A DNA stretch of 64,000 nt, from positions 106,637-170,636 of the forward strand of contig NZ_JACJPO010000052.1 in NCBI RefSeq assembly GCF_014696105.1, read 5' to 3'. Every line of letters starts with the position of its first letter. The first letter of the stretch is position 1. Positions 43,194 through 52,154 of this stretch are shown here, piece after piece. Under the pieces are notes generated by a model that did not search any database, was not told the origin of the DNA, and worked only from the letters and a program-made list of their open reading frames with translations. The DNA is from Microcoleus sp. FACHB-1515 (GTDB lineage: Bacteria; Cyanobacteriota; Cyanobacteriia; Elainellales; Elainellaceae). The translations under genes were made by a program, and so were the position numbers.

Positions 43194-43928
43194 ATGCCTG
43201 AGAAGCTGTACGAAGGAAAAGCCAAGATTCTCTATCCTACTGACGATCCCGATATTTTGCTGACGGTTTTTAAGGACGATGCGACGGCATTTAACGCTCA
43301 AAAGCGCGGCAGCATTCGCGGCAAAGGCGAAATTAACTGCGCCATCTCCAGCCATTTGTTTCCACTGCTGGAGGCCAAAGGCATTCCGACGCATTTCATC
43401 GATCGCCCCTCCGCCAATGAAATGCGCGTCCGCGCCGTGCAAATTATTCCCCTGGAAGTCGTTGTCAGGAACATTGCGGCGGGTAGTTTGTGTCAACAGA
43501 CTGGATTGGCAGTCGGAACGATTCTCAATCCGCCCTTGGTGGAGTTCTATTACAAGAATGATGCTTTGGGCGATCCGCTGCTCACGATCGATCGGCTGCA
43601 TCTGCTGAACTTGGCGACCCCCCAGCAAGTTGATCAGCTTCAGACAATGGCAAATCAAATCAATCAGGTGCTGATCGAATTTTTTCAAAACTGCGGCATT
43701 ACGCTGGTGGATTTCAAGTTGGAGTTTGGGCTGGATCGATCGCAAACTCTGCTGCTGGCCGATGAAATTAGCCCGGATACCTGCCGCCTGTGGAATCAGG
43801 CTGAATCTGATCCCCAGCGGCGCGTTTTGGACAAAGACCGCTTTCGACACGATTTGGGCAACGTCGAAGATGCCTATCGGCAAGTGCTCGATCGCGTTCT
43901 GGCACAGCCAACCCAAGCGCCAAGGTGA
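43194..43928 (+). CDS. purC: SAICAR synthetase
   Basis: 244 residues from ATG 43194 (the frame is open to 43101, but MPEKLYEGKAKILYPTDDP is the normal start). PurC joins CAIR and aspartate with ATP in purine synthesis. Motifs: AFNAQKRGSIRGKGEINC, VVRNIAAGSLCQQTGL, DFKLEFGLD and ISPDTCRLWN. Full length. It precedes bamA by 142 bp on the same strand. Confidence 0.96.
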   Translation: MPEKLYEGKAKILYPTDDPDILLTVFKDDATAFNAQKRGSIRGKGEINCAISSHLFPLLEAKGIPTHFIDRPSANEMRVRAVQIIPLEVVVRNIAAGSLCQQTGLAVGTILNPPLVEFYYKNDALGDPLLTIDRLHLLNLATPQQVDQLQTMANQINQVLIEFFQNCGITLVDFKLEFGLDRSQTLLLADEISPDTCRLWNQAESDPQRRVLDKDRFRHDLGNVEDAYRQVLDRVLAQPTQAPR

Positions 43929-44070
43929 ACAATGCTGTAAAATCTGCTGAGTTTACCTGTCGTTAAAGCAGGGCTGGCAAGCTTGAGTGATGCCGTTTGA
44001 TTGGCTGTTTGTGACTTAATTGGCTTTTCGTGAGTCGTGGTGTGTGGAAGTGCAAAAACCGTTGAATATT

Positions 44071-46332
44071 ATGCGTTTTTCTCCGATTCTTCTGGCAGTT
44101 CTATCTGCCTCGGCCACTGTTGGCTTGTCCAGTCCGACCCGTGCGGCTGAAGCGATTTCTGCATCCGCTCCTGAAGTTGGGATTGCAGCCACAGGGACGA
44201 TCGCGACTGGCACAACCGCTACCGTTCCCTCTGCGCTACGCGATCGTCCCGCTGCCGTTTTACCCGCTGCTCCCGAAGTGGCACAGGCTCCAACCGAATC
44301 CGCGCCGTCTCCTGCCTCGCAAGAAGCCGCGCCAGATGCCGACGACTCTGGCGAAAATCTGCCGGGAAATCCGCCACCGGGAACGCAAACGCCATCGCAG
44401 TCGGATACCGATCGCATCCAGATTGAGCTAGACGATCCGCCCACGATCGAGATTACGCCGACGCCCGACGCTTCACCGACTCCAGCGGCTCCTCCCGTCA
44501 CGCCGACGCCTGCACCCACCCCGACGCCGACGCCGACCCCCAGCGCCGAGCAAGAACCGCGTGTTTTGGTGGCGGAAGTTGTCGTCAGCGGAGCGACAGG
44601 CGAGCTAGAGGATGAAGTTTATCAAGTGATCGAAACGCGACCGGGACGGACGACGACGCGATCGCAACTGCAAGCCGACATCAACGCCGTTTTTGCAACA
44701 GGGTTCTTCTCGAATGTCCGCGCCGTGCCGACCGATACGCCGCTGGGCGTGCGCGTCACGTTTGAAGTGCAGCCGAATCCCGTCTTGCAGCAGGTGCAAA
44801 TTCAAGGCACTCAAGTTTTGCCACCTGCGGTGATTGATGAAATTTTTCAGCCGCAGTATGGCCGCATTCTCAACCTGAACGATTTTCAAGCGGGCATTGA
44901 AGACCTGAACGAGTGGTATCGCAGCAATGGCTATGTCCTCGCCCAGGTGATCGGTGCACCGCAGGTTTCTTCCGAAGGCGTTGTCACGCTGCAAGTGGCG
45001 GAAGGCGTGATCGAAGATATTCAGGTGCGCTTTTTGGACGATGAGGGCAATGCGACCGATGAAGAGGGCAATCCGATCGAGGGCAACACCCGCGAGTTCA
45101 TCATCACCCGCGAATTTGAATCGCAGTCGGGCGATGTGTTTAATCAGCAGCAGATCCAGGCCGATTTGCAGCGCGTCTTCGGGCTGGGCATCTTTGACGA
45201 TGTGCGCGTCTCGCTCAATCCCGGTCAAGATCCGCGTCAGGTGGATGTGACGGTCAACGTAATCGAGCGCAACACAGGCAACATTGCAGCGGCAGCAGGC
45301 TTTAGTTCGGCCAGCGGTCTGTTTGGTTCGCTGAGCTACACCGAGCAAAACTTGGGGGGCAACAACCAGCGCCTCAGTGCAGAAGTGCAGGCAGGCACCC
45401 AGGGCGATTTGCTGTTTAACTTGGGCTTCACCGATCCTTGGATTGCAGGCGATCCGTATCGCACGTCCTACAGCATCAACGCCTTCCGCCGTCAGTCGAT
45501 TTCGCTAATTTTTGATGGTGGCCCGGACGAGGTGGAGCTGGAAAATGGCGATCGCCCCCGCGTCAACCGATTGGGCGGCGGCATCAGCTTTAGCCGCCCG
45601 CTAGAAGAGTGGTTGGGCTTAGAAGGCTGGCGAGCCTCGCTGGGCTTGCAGTATCAGCACGTCACGATCACTGATGGCGATGGCGATCGCGTCACTGAAG
45701 ACGAAGAAGGCAATCCCTTGAGCTTCAGCGGCGAAGGCGTGGATGACATTACGACGCTTCAGCTTTCGGCTGTAAGCGATCAGCGCGGCTTCACGGACAA
45801 TCAGGCGACGAGCGGATCGCTGTTTCGCCTCAGCACCGAGCAGTCAATTCCGATCGGGTCAGGCAACATCTTGTTCAACCGCTTGCGTGGCAGCTACAGC
45901 CAATATATTCCGGTGAATTTCACCAACTTCACCGATGGTCCTGAAACGCTGTTCTTCAATCTCCAAGCAGGAACCGTTCTGGGCGATTTGCCTCCATACG
46001 AAGCGTTTTCACTGGGTGGAACCGATTCAATTCGCGGCTATGGTTCGGGCGACTTGGGCAGCGGTCGCAGCTTTGTTCAGGGCACGGTTGAATATCGCTT
46101 TCCGATTTTTGCGATCGTCGGTGGCGCTCTGTTTGTCGATGCTGGAACGGACTTGGGCAGCGGCGATACCGTTCTGGGCGATCCGGCTGGCGCACGAGAC
46201 AAGCCGGGAAGCGGCTTTGGTGTGGGTGCAGGCATCCGCGTGAATTCGCCGCTCGGCCAAATTCGCGTTGATTTTGCCGTCAATGACGATGGTGACAACC
46301 GCATTCACTTCGGCATCGGGGAGCGCTTCTAA
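44071..46332 (+). CDS. bamA: BamA/Omp85-family outer membrane assembly protein
   Basis: 753 residues from ATG 44071 (the frame is open to 44020). A signal peptide ([18 protein letters not shown]) is followed by a Pro/Ala/Glu-rich linker of about 140 residues with a [15 protein letters not shown] stretch, then three POTRA domains ([42 protein letters not shown]) and a 16-strand barrel with the lid-lock motif [13 protein letters not shown] and C-terminal GIGERF ending in Phe. It folds proteins into the outer membrane. The stop overlaps the lpxC start by one base. Confidence 0.95.
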   Translation: MRFSPILLAVLSASATVGLSSPTRAAEAISASAPEVGIAATGTIATGTTATVPSALRDRPAAVLPAAPEVAQAPTESAPSPASQEAAPDADDSGENLPGNPPPGTQTPSQSDTDRIQIELDDPPTIEITPTPDASPTPAAPPVTPTPAPTPTPTPTPSAEQEPRVLVAEVVVSGATGELEDEVYQVIETRPGRTTTRSQLQADINAVFATGFFSNVRAVPTDTPLGVRVTFEVQPNPVLQQVQIQGTQVLPPAVIDEIFQPQYGRILNLNDFQAGIEDLNEWYRSNGYVLAQVIGAPQVSSEGVVTLQVAEGVIEDIQVRFLDDEGNATDEEGNPIEGNTREFIITREFESQSGDVFNQQQIQADLQRVFGLGIFDDVRVSLNPGQDPRQVDVTVNVIERNTGNIAAAAGFSSASGLFGSLSYTEQNLGGNNQRLSAEVQAGTQGDLLFNLGFTDPWIAGDPYRTSYSINAFRRQSISLIFDGGPDEVELENGDRPRVNRLGGGISFSRPLEEWLGLEGWRASLGLQYQHVTITDGDGDRVTEDEEGNPLSFSGEGVDDITTLQLSAVSDQRGFTDNQATSGSLFRLSTEQSIPIGSGNILFNRLRGSYSQYIPVNFTNFTDGPETLFFNLQAGTVLGDLPPYEAFSLGGTDSIRGYGSGDLGSGRSFVQGTVEYRFPIFAIVGGALFVDAGTDLGSGDTVLGDPAGARDKPGSGFGVGAGIRVNSPLGQIRVDFAVNDDGDNRIHFGIGERF

Positions 46333-47207
46333 TGCAAGCCAAACCCGCTGCTGTCGATCGCGCCCTCGATCGACAGCAACAGCAAACCCTCGCAGGTGAA
46401 TTTGTGCGATCGGGCGTTGGCCTGCACTCCGGCGAAACTGCTTCGGTGCGCGTTCTGCCTGCGCCGCCCGAAAGCGGTCGCTATTTCGTCCGCGTGGATT
46501 TAGCGGATGCTCCGGTGATCCCCGCTGCGATCGGCTCGGTTTCTCAAACGACGCTTTCAACCGAACTGGCTGTCGGTTCTGCTCATGTCCGCACGGTCGA
46601 GCATTTGCTGGCGGCACTGGCAGCACTGGGAATTGACAACGCCCGCATCGAGATTGACGGGGCAGAAGTTCCTTTGCTTGATGGATCGGCACGAGAGTGG
46701 GCCGAAGCGATCGCTCAAGCTGGCATTGCTGCCCAATCCACTAACCGTTCGATTTTTCGATTAGAAGAACCGCTCTGGGTGCATCATGGCGATGCGTTTG
46801 TGGCGGCGATTCCGGCACCGGAACTGCGCTGGAGCTACGGGATTGATTTTGAGTTGAGTGCGATCGGCAATCAGTGGTTTAGCTGGTCGCCAAATCGCGA
46901 ATCGTTTTTGGAGGCGATCGCGCCTGCAAGAACTTTTGGGCTGGCGCACCAAATTGAACAGTTGCGCCAAGCCGGATTAATTAAGGGCGGAAGTCTTGAA
47001 AATGCGCTGGTTTGCGGAACGGAAGGATGGTTGAATCCGCCGTTGAGATTTTCAAATGAGCCAGTCCGTCATAAACTTTTAGACTTAGTAGGGGATTTAA
47101 GTTTGCTCGGCGTGTTTCCGGTTGCTCATGTGCTGGCCTACAAAGCGAGCCATCAGCTTCATACCCAGCTAACGCGCTTGCTAGCAGATTTTTCCCATAC
47201 TGTCTAA
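46332..47207 (+). CDS. lpxC: UDP-3-O-acyl-N-acetylglucosamine deacetylase
   Basis: 291 residues. LpxC catalyses the committed step of lipid A synthesis with zinc. The metal and catalytic residues are visible: [50 protein letters not shown] (His and Asp ligands) and the C-terminal [11 protein letters not shown] 46332 overlaps the bamA stop (TAATG), so it is translationally coupled. The first gene of the lpxC-fabZ-lpxA-lpxB run. Confidence 0.97.
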   Translation: MQAKPAAVDRALDRQQQQTLAGEFVRSGVGLHSGETASVRVLPAPPESGRYFVRVDLADAPVIPAAIGSVSQTTLSTELAVGSAHVRTVEHLLAALAALGIDNARIEIDGAEVPLLDGSAREWAEAIAQAGIAAQSTNRSIFRLEEPLWVHHGDAFVAAIPAPELRWSYGIDFELSAIGNQWFSWSPNRESFLEAIAPARTFGLAHQIEQLRQAGLIKGGSLENALVCGTEGWLNPPLRFSNEPVRHKLLDLVGDLSLLGVFPVAHVLAYKASHQLHTQLTRLLADFSHTV

Positions 47208-47243
47208 AAGCTTCACTGTCAACAGCCCTACCTGTACTTGCTC

Positions 47244-47756
47244 ATGTCCATTTTGACTGACGTTCATGCTGTTCCCGCTGCCGAGCCTGAGCAGGAATTG
47301 CTCGATCGATCGCCCATGCCCAAAACGACCTTTAGCCTCGAAGAAATTCACAATCTGCTGCCGCATCGCTATCCGTTTTCGCTGGTCGATCGCATCATCG
47401 ACTTTACTCCGGGCGCAAGAGCGGTCGGCATCAAGAACGTCACGTTCAACGAGCCGCACTTTCAGGGGCATTTTCCCGGACGCCCGATTATGCCTGGTGT
47501 GCTGATTGTCGAGGCGATGGCGCAAGTTGGCGGCGTGGTGCTGACGCAGCTACCCGACATTCCTGTTGGGCTGTTTATGTTTGCCGGGATTGATAAAGTC
47601 CGATTTCGTCGTCCGGTTGTTCCCGGCGATCAGCTTGTAATGACAGTGGAACTGCTGACCATTAAGCGGCGTCGTTTCGGTAAGATGCAGGGCAGAGCCG
47701 AGGTAGACGGTCAGCTTGCTGCCGAGGGCGAACTGATGTTTTCTCTGGTTGACTAA
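47244..47756 (+). CDS. fabZ: 3-hydroxyacyl-ACP dehydratase
   Basis: 170 residues from ATG 47244; an ATG at 47316 ([20 protein letters not shown]) would give the core length of about 146 and is an alternative start. The hot-dog fold catalytic pair is present: His in [14 protein letters not shown] and Glu in [14 protein letters not shown], with [17 protein letters not shown] between. It dehydrates 3-hydroxyacyl-ACP in fatty acid synthesis, competing with LpxA for the same substrate, which explains its place in the lpx cluster. Confidence 0.96.
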   Translation: MSILTDVHAVPAAEPEQELLDRSPMPKTTFSLEEIHNLLPHRYPFSLVDRIIDFTPGARAVGIKNVTFNEPHFQGHFPGRPIMPGVLIVEAMAQVGGVVLTQLPDIPVGLFMFAGIDKVRFRRPVVPGDQLVMTVELLTIKRRRFGKMQGRAEVDGQLAAEGELMFSLVD

Positions 47757-47806
47757 GCTTCTGCTCGATCGACGATCGCAACTCCACCCAGTTCCCTGCC
47801 CCCGCT

Positions 47807-48625
47807 GTGTCAAACTTGACTACCCTCATTCACCCCACTGCCGTTATTCATCCTGGAGCAGAACTGCATCCCACCGTGCAGGTTGGCGCGTATGCCGTAA
47901 TTGGTGAAAGAGTGAAAGTTGGGGCGGGCACAATCGTCGGGGCGCATGTTGTCCTTGACGGGCGAACGGAGATCGGCGTTGGCAACCAGATTTTTCCGGG
48001 TGCGGCGATCGGCCTGGAACCGCAAGACCTCAAATATGACGGGTCGCTGAGTCTGGTCAAAATTGGCGATCGCAACCTGATTCGCGAATACGTCACCATC
48101 AACCGCCCGACGCGATCGAACGAAATTACCTCTGTCGGCAACGACAACATGCTGATGGCCTATGTGCATGTCGCCCACAACTGCACGATCGAAGACCGTG
48201 TGATCATCGCCAATTCCGTTTCGCTGGCGGGACATGTCTATGTTGAGTCGGGCGCGAGATTTAGCGGACTAATTGGCGTGCATCAGTTTGTCCGGGTTGG
48301 CCGAATGGCAATGGTGGGCGGCATGAGCCGGATCGAGCGCGATGTGCCGCCCTACATGCTGGTGGAAGGCAATCCTTCAAGGGTGCGATCGCTGAATTTG
48401 GTTGGCCTCAAGCGGGCTGGCGTGGAGGATCTGACCGCCCTAAAAAAGGCGTTTCGGCTACTGTATCGATCGGGCTTAACTTTGAACGAAGCGATTGCCC
48501 AATTTGATTTGCTGCCCGACACCGAACCGCTGCGCCATCTGCGAAATTTTTTGATTGAAACGCAGCAACCTGAACGGCGCGGCGTGATTCCAGGGAAGCG
48601 ATCGAAGGTGAAGAGTGAAGAGTGA
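47807..48625 (+). CDS. lpxA: UDP-N-acetylglucosamine acyltransferase
   Basis: 272 residues from GTG 47807. The left-handed beta-helix of hexapeptide repeats starts at IHPTAVIHPGAELHPTVQVG. The catalytic His lies in the AYVHVAHNCTIEDRV segment, with the downstream motif VGGMSRIERDVPPYMLVEGN. Adds a 3-hydroxyacyl chain to UDP-GlcNAc, first step of lipid A. The C-terminal 15 residues are Lys/Arg-rich and partly created by a GTGAAGA micro-repeat. Overlaps lpxB by 11 bp. Confidence 0.97.
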   Translation: MSNLTTLIHPTAVIHPGAELHPTVQVGAYAVIGERVKVGAGTIVGAHVVLDGRTEIGVGNQIFPGAAIGLEPQDLKYDGSLSLVKIGDRNLIREYVTINRPTRSNEITSVGNDNMLMAYVHVAHNCTIEDRVIIANSVSLAGHVYVESGARFSGLIGVHQFVRVGRMAMVGGMSRIERDVPPYMLVEGNPSRVRSLNLVGLKRAGVEDLTALKKAFRLLYRSGLTLNEAIAQFDLLPDTEPLRHLRNFLIETQQPERRGVIPGKRSKVKSEE

Positions 48626-49787
48626 AGGGCGTCGGCGGATTTTTATCAGCACCGGGGAAGTGTCCGGCGATTTGCAGGGCGCGATGCTGGTGGAAGCGCT
48701 GCATCGACAGGCAAACTCGATCGATCTCGACTTAGAAATTGTGGCATTGGGCGGCGAGCGAATGGCCGCTGCGGGCGCGACGCTGCTGGGCAACACAAGC
48801 GGAATTGGTTCGATCGGGCTGGTGGAGTCGCTGCCGTTTCTGGTGCCGACGTTGCGGTTGCAGCAGCGTGTACGGCGAGAATTGCAGCAGCATCCGCCGG
48901 ATTTAGTTGTGTTTATTGATTATTTGGGACCAAATTTGGGGATCGGGCAGTTTGTCCGCCAGCAGTTGCCGACTGTGCCGACGGTTTACTACATCACGCC
49001 GCAAGAATGGGTTTGGTCGGTGAATCCGCGCAACACGCAGCGAATTATCGAGTTGAGCGATCGTCTGCTTGCGATTTTCCCCGGTGAGGCGAGCTATTAC
49101 CAAAAGTGCGGCGCATCCGTCACCTGGGTTGGGCATCCGCTGGTCGATTGGGTGCAAACGGCTCCGACGCGGAAACAAGCTCGATCGCAACTGAACATTC
49201 CGCCAGAGCAAACGGCCATTGCTCTTCTTCCAGCTTCGCGACGGCAAGAATTAAAGTATCTGCTGCCCGTGATTTTTGAAACGGCCAAGCGGCTTCAGGC
49301 CAAAATTCCGCAGATTCATTTTTGGATTCCGCTTTCACTAGAAGCGTTGCGATCGCCCATTGAACAAGCAATCCGTGAATTTGGCTTGCAGGCGACGATC
49401 GTGGCCGATTCGCGATCGGTCATTGCGGCAGCGGATTTTGCGATCGCCAAGTCGGGAACGGCCAATTTGGAAATTGCGCTGATGAATGTGCCGCAGATTG
49501 TTCTCTATCGCGTCAATTCTGTTACAGCTTGGATCGCTCGGAAGATTCTCAAATTTTCGATTCCGTTTGCTTCGCCGCCAAATTTGCTGCTGATGGAAGC
49601 GATCGTCCCCGAATTTTTGCAAGAAGACGCGACCGCAGAACATTTGACAAATTGCGCGATCGAACTTTTGCAAAATCTTGATCGCCGTCAGCAAATGCTC
49701 GCGGATTACGCCCGGATGCAAAAAGCAGCAGGGGAAGTGGGCGTGTGCGATCGAGCCGCCCAAGAAATCTTGAAGCTGGTGAAATAG
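48615..49787 (+). CDS. lpxB: lipid A disaccharide synthase
   Basis: 390 residues from GTG 48615. The GT19 motifs are present: ISTGEVSGDLQGAMLVEAL, FIDYLGPNLGI, YYITPQEWVWSVNPRN, PGEASYYQKCG, LLPASRRQELKYLLPV and KSGTANLEIALMNVPQIVLY. It joins two acylated glucosamines to form the lipid A core. Last gene of the bamA-lpx run. lpxD, the second acyltransferase, is not in the window. Confidence 0.96.
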   Translation: MKSEGRRRIFISTGEVSGDLQGAMLVEALHRQANSIDLDLEIVALGGERMAAAGATLLGNTSGIGSIGLVESLPFLVPTLRLQQRVRRELQQHPPDLVVFIDYLGPNLGIGQFVRQQLPTVPTVYYITPQEWVWSVNPRNTQRIIELSDRLLAIFPGEASYYQKCGASVTWVGHPLVDWVQTAPTRKQARSQLNIPPEQTAIALLPASRRQELKYLLPVIFETAKRLQAKIPQIHFWIPLSLEALRSPIEQAIREFGLQATIVADSRSVIAAADFAIAKSGTANLEIALMNVPQIVLYRVNSVTAWIARKILKFSIPFASPPNLLLMEAIVPEFLQEDATAEHLTNCAIELLQNLDRRQQMLADYARMQKAAGEVGVCDRAAQEILKLVK

Positions 49788-49846
49788 TCGGAATCGTTCG
49801 GTAAAAGAAGAGATGAAGGTTTGATTCTTCTTTTGGCCGTCTTTCT

Positions 49847-50725
49847 ATGCTGCGATCGATTCCGTTTTCCCGAAAACCTGGCTGGTGGCTGACGCTGAGG
49901 CTCAAGCCGTTAGCGCTGAGCGAGTGGATCGAGATTGACGAGAATTTTGCTTCTCAGTTGCAGTTGAAGGCGGAACTGCTGCGCGATCGCCATGACGAAA
50001 TGTTTGCTGCTTTGCCCGGATCGATCGCCGCTCAGCAAGAAGTCCTCGATTTGCTGATCGATCATTTGCTGAACTACTATCCACAGCACTACCAGCGACA
50101 ATCCGGCCATTTGCTCAACTGCGCGACCGGAGAAGTTTGGCATCTGGCTGATTTCGCTGAAAAACCGCTGGATTTGGCAGGGCGATTGGTGCAGGAAGAT
50201 TGGTGCGTGCTGCTGCCGCAAGCGGGTGAGCATGTGTTGGTGGCGGGGTCAGTATGTTTTCCGTCTCGCTGGCGGCTGCAAGATAAATTGGGGCGATCGC
50301 TCTTGGGCGTTCATGCACCTGTTCCGGGCTATGCCGAAAAGCTGGCGCGTCCGGTTGATACCGTTTTCGATCGCCTCCGCGCCAACCATCCAAGCATTCG
50401 CTTTAACTGGAGCATTGTGGATACGCCGGATTTATGTTTGATGACAGCGCACGGCGAGGCCGGAGTTGATCCGACGATTGCCCTTGAAAATGCAGGTGAC
50501 AAGCTTTGGCTGCGCGTGGAACGGCAAACGCTGCGGCGACTCCCGCAAACGAACGGCATTTTGTTTGGCATTCGCACCTCGATCGCGCCGCTGTGGCAGG
50601 TGAAGGCCGATCGATCGATGGCTCTTCAGTTAGCGGATGCGCTTGAACAGATGCCTGTCGAAGGCCGCGCCTACAAAAGTTTGCTGCCGATCCAGTCTGT
50701 GTTGCTGGCGTATTTGCGCGGCTAG
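49847..50725 (+). CDS. DUF3445 / heme-dependent oxidative N-demethylase-like protein
   Basis: 292 residues. The DUF3445 pattern is clear: LRLKPLALSEWIEIDENF near the start, HLLNCATGEVWHLADF, the pair EDWCVLLPQ and GSVCFPSRWRLQDKLG, HAPVPGYAEKL, and LWLRVERQTLRRLPQT with FGIRTSIAPL. Characterised relatives are alpha subunits of a dimethylamine N-demethylase with heme in a PAS-like fold. Whether this one demethylates amines is unknown. Its TAG stop codon forms the first bases of an inserted family A repeat. Confidence 0.88.
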   Translation: MLRSIPFSRKPGWWLTLRLKPLALSEWIEIDENFASQLQLKAELLRDRHDEMFAALPGSIAAQQEVLDLLIDHLLNYYPQHYQRQSGHLLNCATGEVWHLADFAEKPLDLAGRLVQEDWCVLLPQAGEHVLVAGSVCFPSRWRLQDKLGRSLLGVHAPVPGYAEKLARPVDTVFDRLRANHPSIRFNWSIVDTPDLCLMTAHGEAGVDPTIALENAGDKLWLRVERQTLRRLPQTNGILFGIRTSIAPLWQVKADRSMALQLADALEQMPVEGRAYKSLLPIQSVLLAYLRG

Positions 50726-50820
50726 GGCGTGGTTGCAAAGCGCTAGCAGGAGTGGTGGTTCGGCTCCCTCCTTAGCAAGGAGGATTGGGGAGGATCAATG
50801 CCTTTGGAAACACGGCCTAG
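50722..50820 (+). repeat. MITE-like repeat, family A copy 4, complete
   Basis: 99 bp with clear terminal inverted repeats: CTAGGGCGTGGTTGCAAAGC at the left and GCCTTTGGAAACACGGCCTAG-type at the right, about 16 of 20 positions matching when inverted. The core has GTGGTTCGGCTCCCTCCTTA and an inner hairpin CCTCCTTAGCAAGGAGG. It starts in the last codons of the DUF3445 gene (C of GGC plus the TAG stop). Confidence 0.8.
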
Positions 50821-50879
50821 AATGTCTGGATTGACGATTGCTGGAGTTGAAGCGATCGATAGTTTCGTTCACGATCGCA

Positions 50880-52100
50880 ATGCCTGTTGATTTGCTAAAG
50901 TCTGTGCGTCGATCGCGGCGGCGGTTCGGATCTTCTCTGGTTCTGTGCATCTGTTCGCTCGGCTTGGTGTGGGTGCTGTGGCAAGCGCCAACTGTGCCAC
51001 GTGGAGCTGTCACCTCAACTGAACTGCGCGGCGTTTGGATGACCGATGTTGGTGCGGCGTTGATGTACTACACGACGCGACTGGATGAAGCGATCGCCCA
51101 TCTCGCCAAGCTGCGGCTCAACACGCTCTATGCTTCGGTTTGGAACGGAGGGCGAACGCTGTATCCAAGTCCAATTGCTCAGCGGGCGATACCGTTCCGG
51201 GAGCGCTTCGCGATCGGCAGTTTGCATCCGCTTTGGTACAGGCTGCCTCGGCCTGATCCCCTGTCGGGACTGTTGAAGCAAGCGCATCGGCAGCATTTGC
51301 GGCTGATTCCCTGGTTTGAGTATGGGCTGATGATTCCGCCACAGTCAGCGATCGCCTTGCAGCATCCCGACTGGCTCAGCGCGACTCGCGACGGACAGCA
51401 GCAAGATGAAACGAACCAGCAGGCCTGGCTGAATCCGGCTCATCCAGAAGTGCAGAAGTTTCTCACTGATTTGATTGTGGATGTAGCGAAGCGCTATCCG
51501 ATCGATGGCGTTCAGCTTGACGATCACTTTGGGTTGCCGATCGCGTTTGGCTATGATGCCTACACGGTGAAGCGCTATCGGGCAGAGCATTCCGGCCAAG
51601 CGCCGCCTGCCGACCCGACCGATCCAGACTGGATGGCATGGCGATCGAGCCACATCACTCAGTTGATGACGAAGATTGTGCAGGGAGTTCAAGCAGCACG
51701 CCCAGAGGCGATCGTGTCGCTCTCGCCAAATCTGCCGGATTTTGCCTATCGAAATTATTTGCAGGACTGGACGCGCTGGGTGGATTTGGGTTTGCTTGAT
51801 GAAGTGGTTGTGCAGGTGTATCGATCGCAGCCGTCTGCTTTTGCGGCTGAACTGTCGAATGCGCGATTACGACAACTGCGATCGCAAGTTCCAGTCGCGA
51901 TCGGAATTTATACTGGGCCATTTTTCGCGCCCAAATCGATCGAACAGATACGGCAGCAGATCGATCGCATTCGGCAAACGCAATTTGCGGGCGTCTCGTT
52001 TTTCTGCTGGGAAACGACGTTTTGGTGGTTCCGCAGCCCGACCGAGGAGAACAATCGCGTCTATAGTCGCTTGTTTCCACAGGCAAGTCGACCGCGTTAG
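50880..52100 (+). CDS. GHL10 (DUF187)-family glycoside-hydrolase-like protein
   Basis: 406 residues from ATG 50880 (a TTG at 50838 is possible). A single N-terminal membrane anchor (SLVLCICSLGLVWVLW) leads to a barrel starting ELRGVWMTDVGAALMYYTTR, with KLRLNTLYASVWNGGRTLYP, IPWFEYGLMIPP, the catalytic-region DGVQLDDHFGLP and the C-terminal SFFCWETTFWW. The family (YngK-like) acts outside the membrane on unknown polysaccharides, possibly peptidoglycan or exopolysaccharide. Residues about 103-113 are encoded by a family D repeat, and the gene ends in another. Confidence 0.9.
   Translation: MPVDLLKSVRRSRRRFGSSLVLCICSLGLVWVLWQAPTVPRGAVTSTELRGVWMTDVGAALMYYTTRLDEAIAHLAKLRLNTLYASVWNGGRTLYPSPIAQRAIPFRERFAIGSLHPLWYRLPRPDPLSGLLKQAHRQHLRLIPWFEYGLMIPPQSAIALQHPDWLSATRDGQQQDETNQQAWLNPAHPEVQKFLTDLIVDVAKRYPIDGVQLDDHFGLPIAFGYDAYTVKRYRAEHSGQAPPADPTDPDWMAWRSSHITQLMTKIVQGVQAARPEAIVSLSPNLPDFAYRNYLQDWTRWVDLGLLDEVVVQVYRSQPSAFAAELSNARLRQLRSQVPVAIGIYTGPFFAPKSIEQIRQQIDRIRQTQFAGVSFFCWETTFWWFRSPTEENNRVYSRLFPQASRPR
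51186..51216. repeat. family D short repeat inside the GHL10 gene
   Basis: GCGATACCGTTCCGGGAGCG continuing CTTCGCGATCG is the inverted form of the unit at 52094-52154. Read in frame it encodes AIPFRERFAIG between two conserved segments of the hydrolase. Confidence 0.7.
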
Positions 52101-52154
52101 CGCTCCCGGTACGGTATCGCGATAGCGCAGAGGGAACGGTATCGCGTCAGCGAA
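52094..52154. repeat. family D repeat spanning the ends of two convergent genes
   Basis: GCGTTAGCGCTCCCGGTACG continuing through GATAGCGCAGAGGGAACGGT to GCGTCAGCGAAG. It is a tandem of two related half-units and supplies the stop codon of the GHL10 gene on one strand and of the GT9 fusion on the other. Confidence 0.7.

Noticed and set aside
43062..43916. 284-residue minus-strand frame
   Set aside because: Antisense to purC; no recognisable features.
44605..45348. 247-residue minus-strand frame
   Set aside because: Antisense to the POTRA region of bamA.
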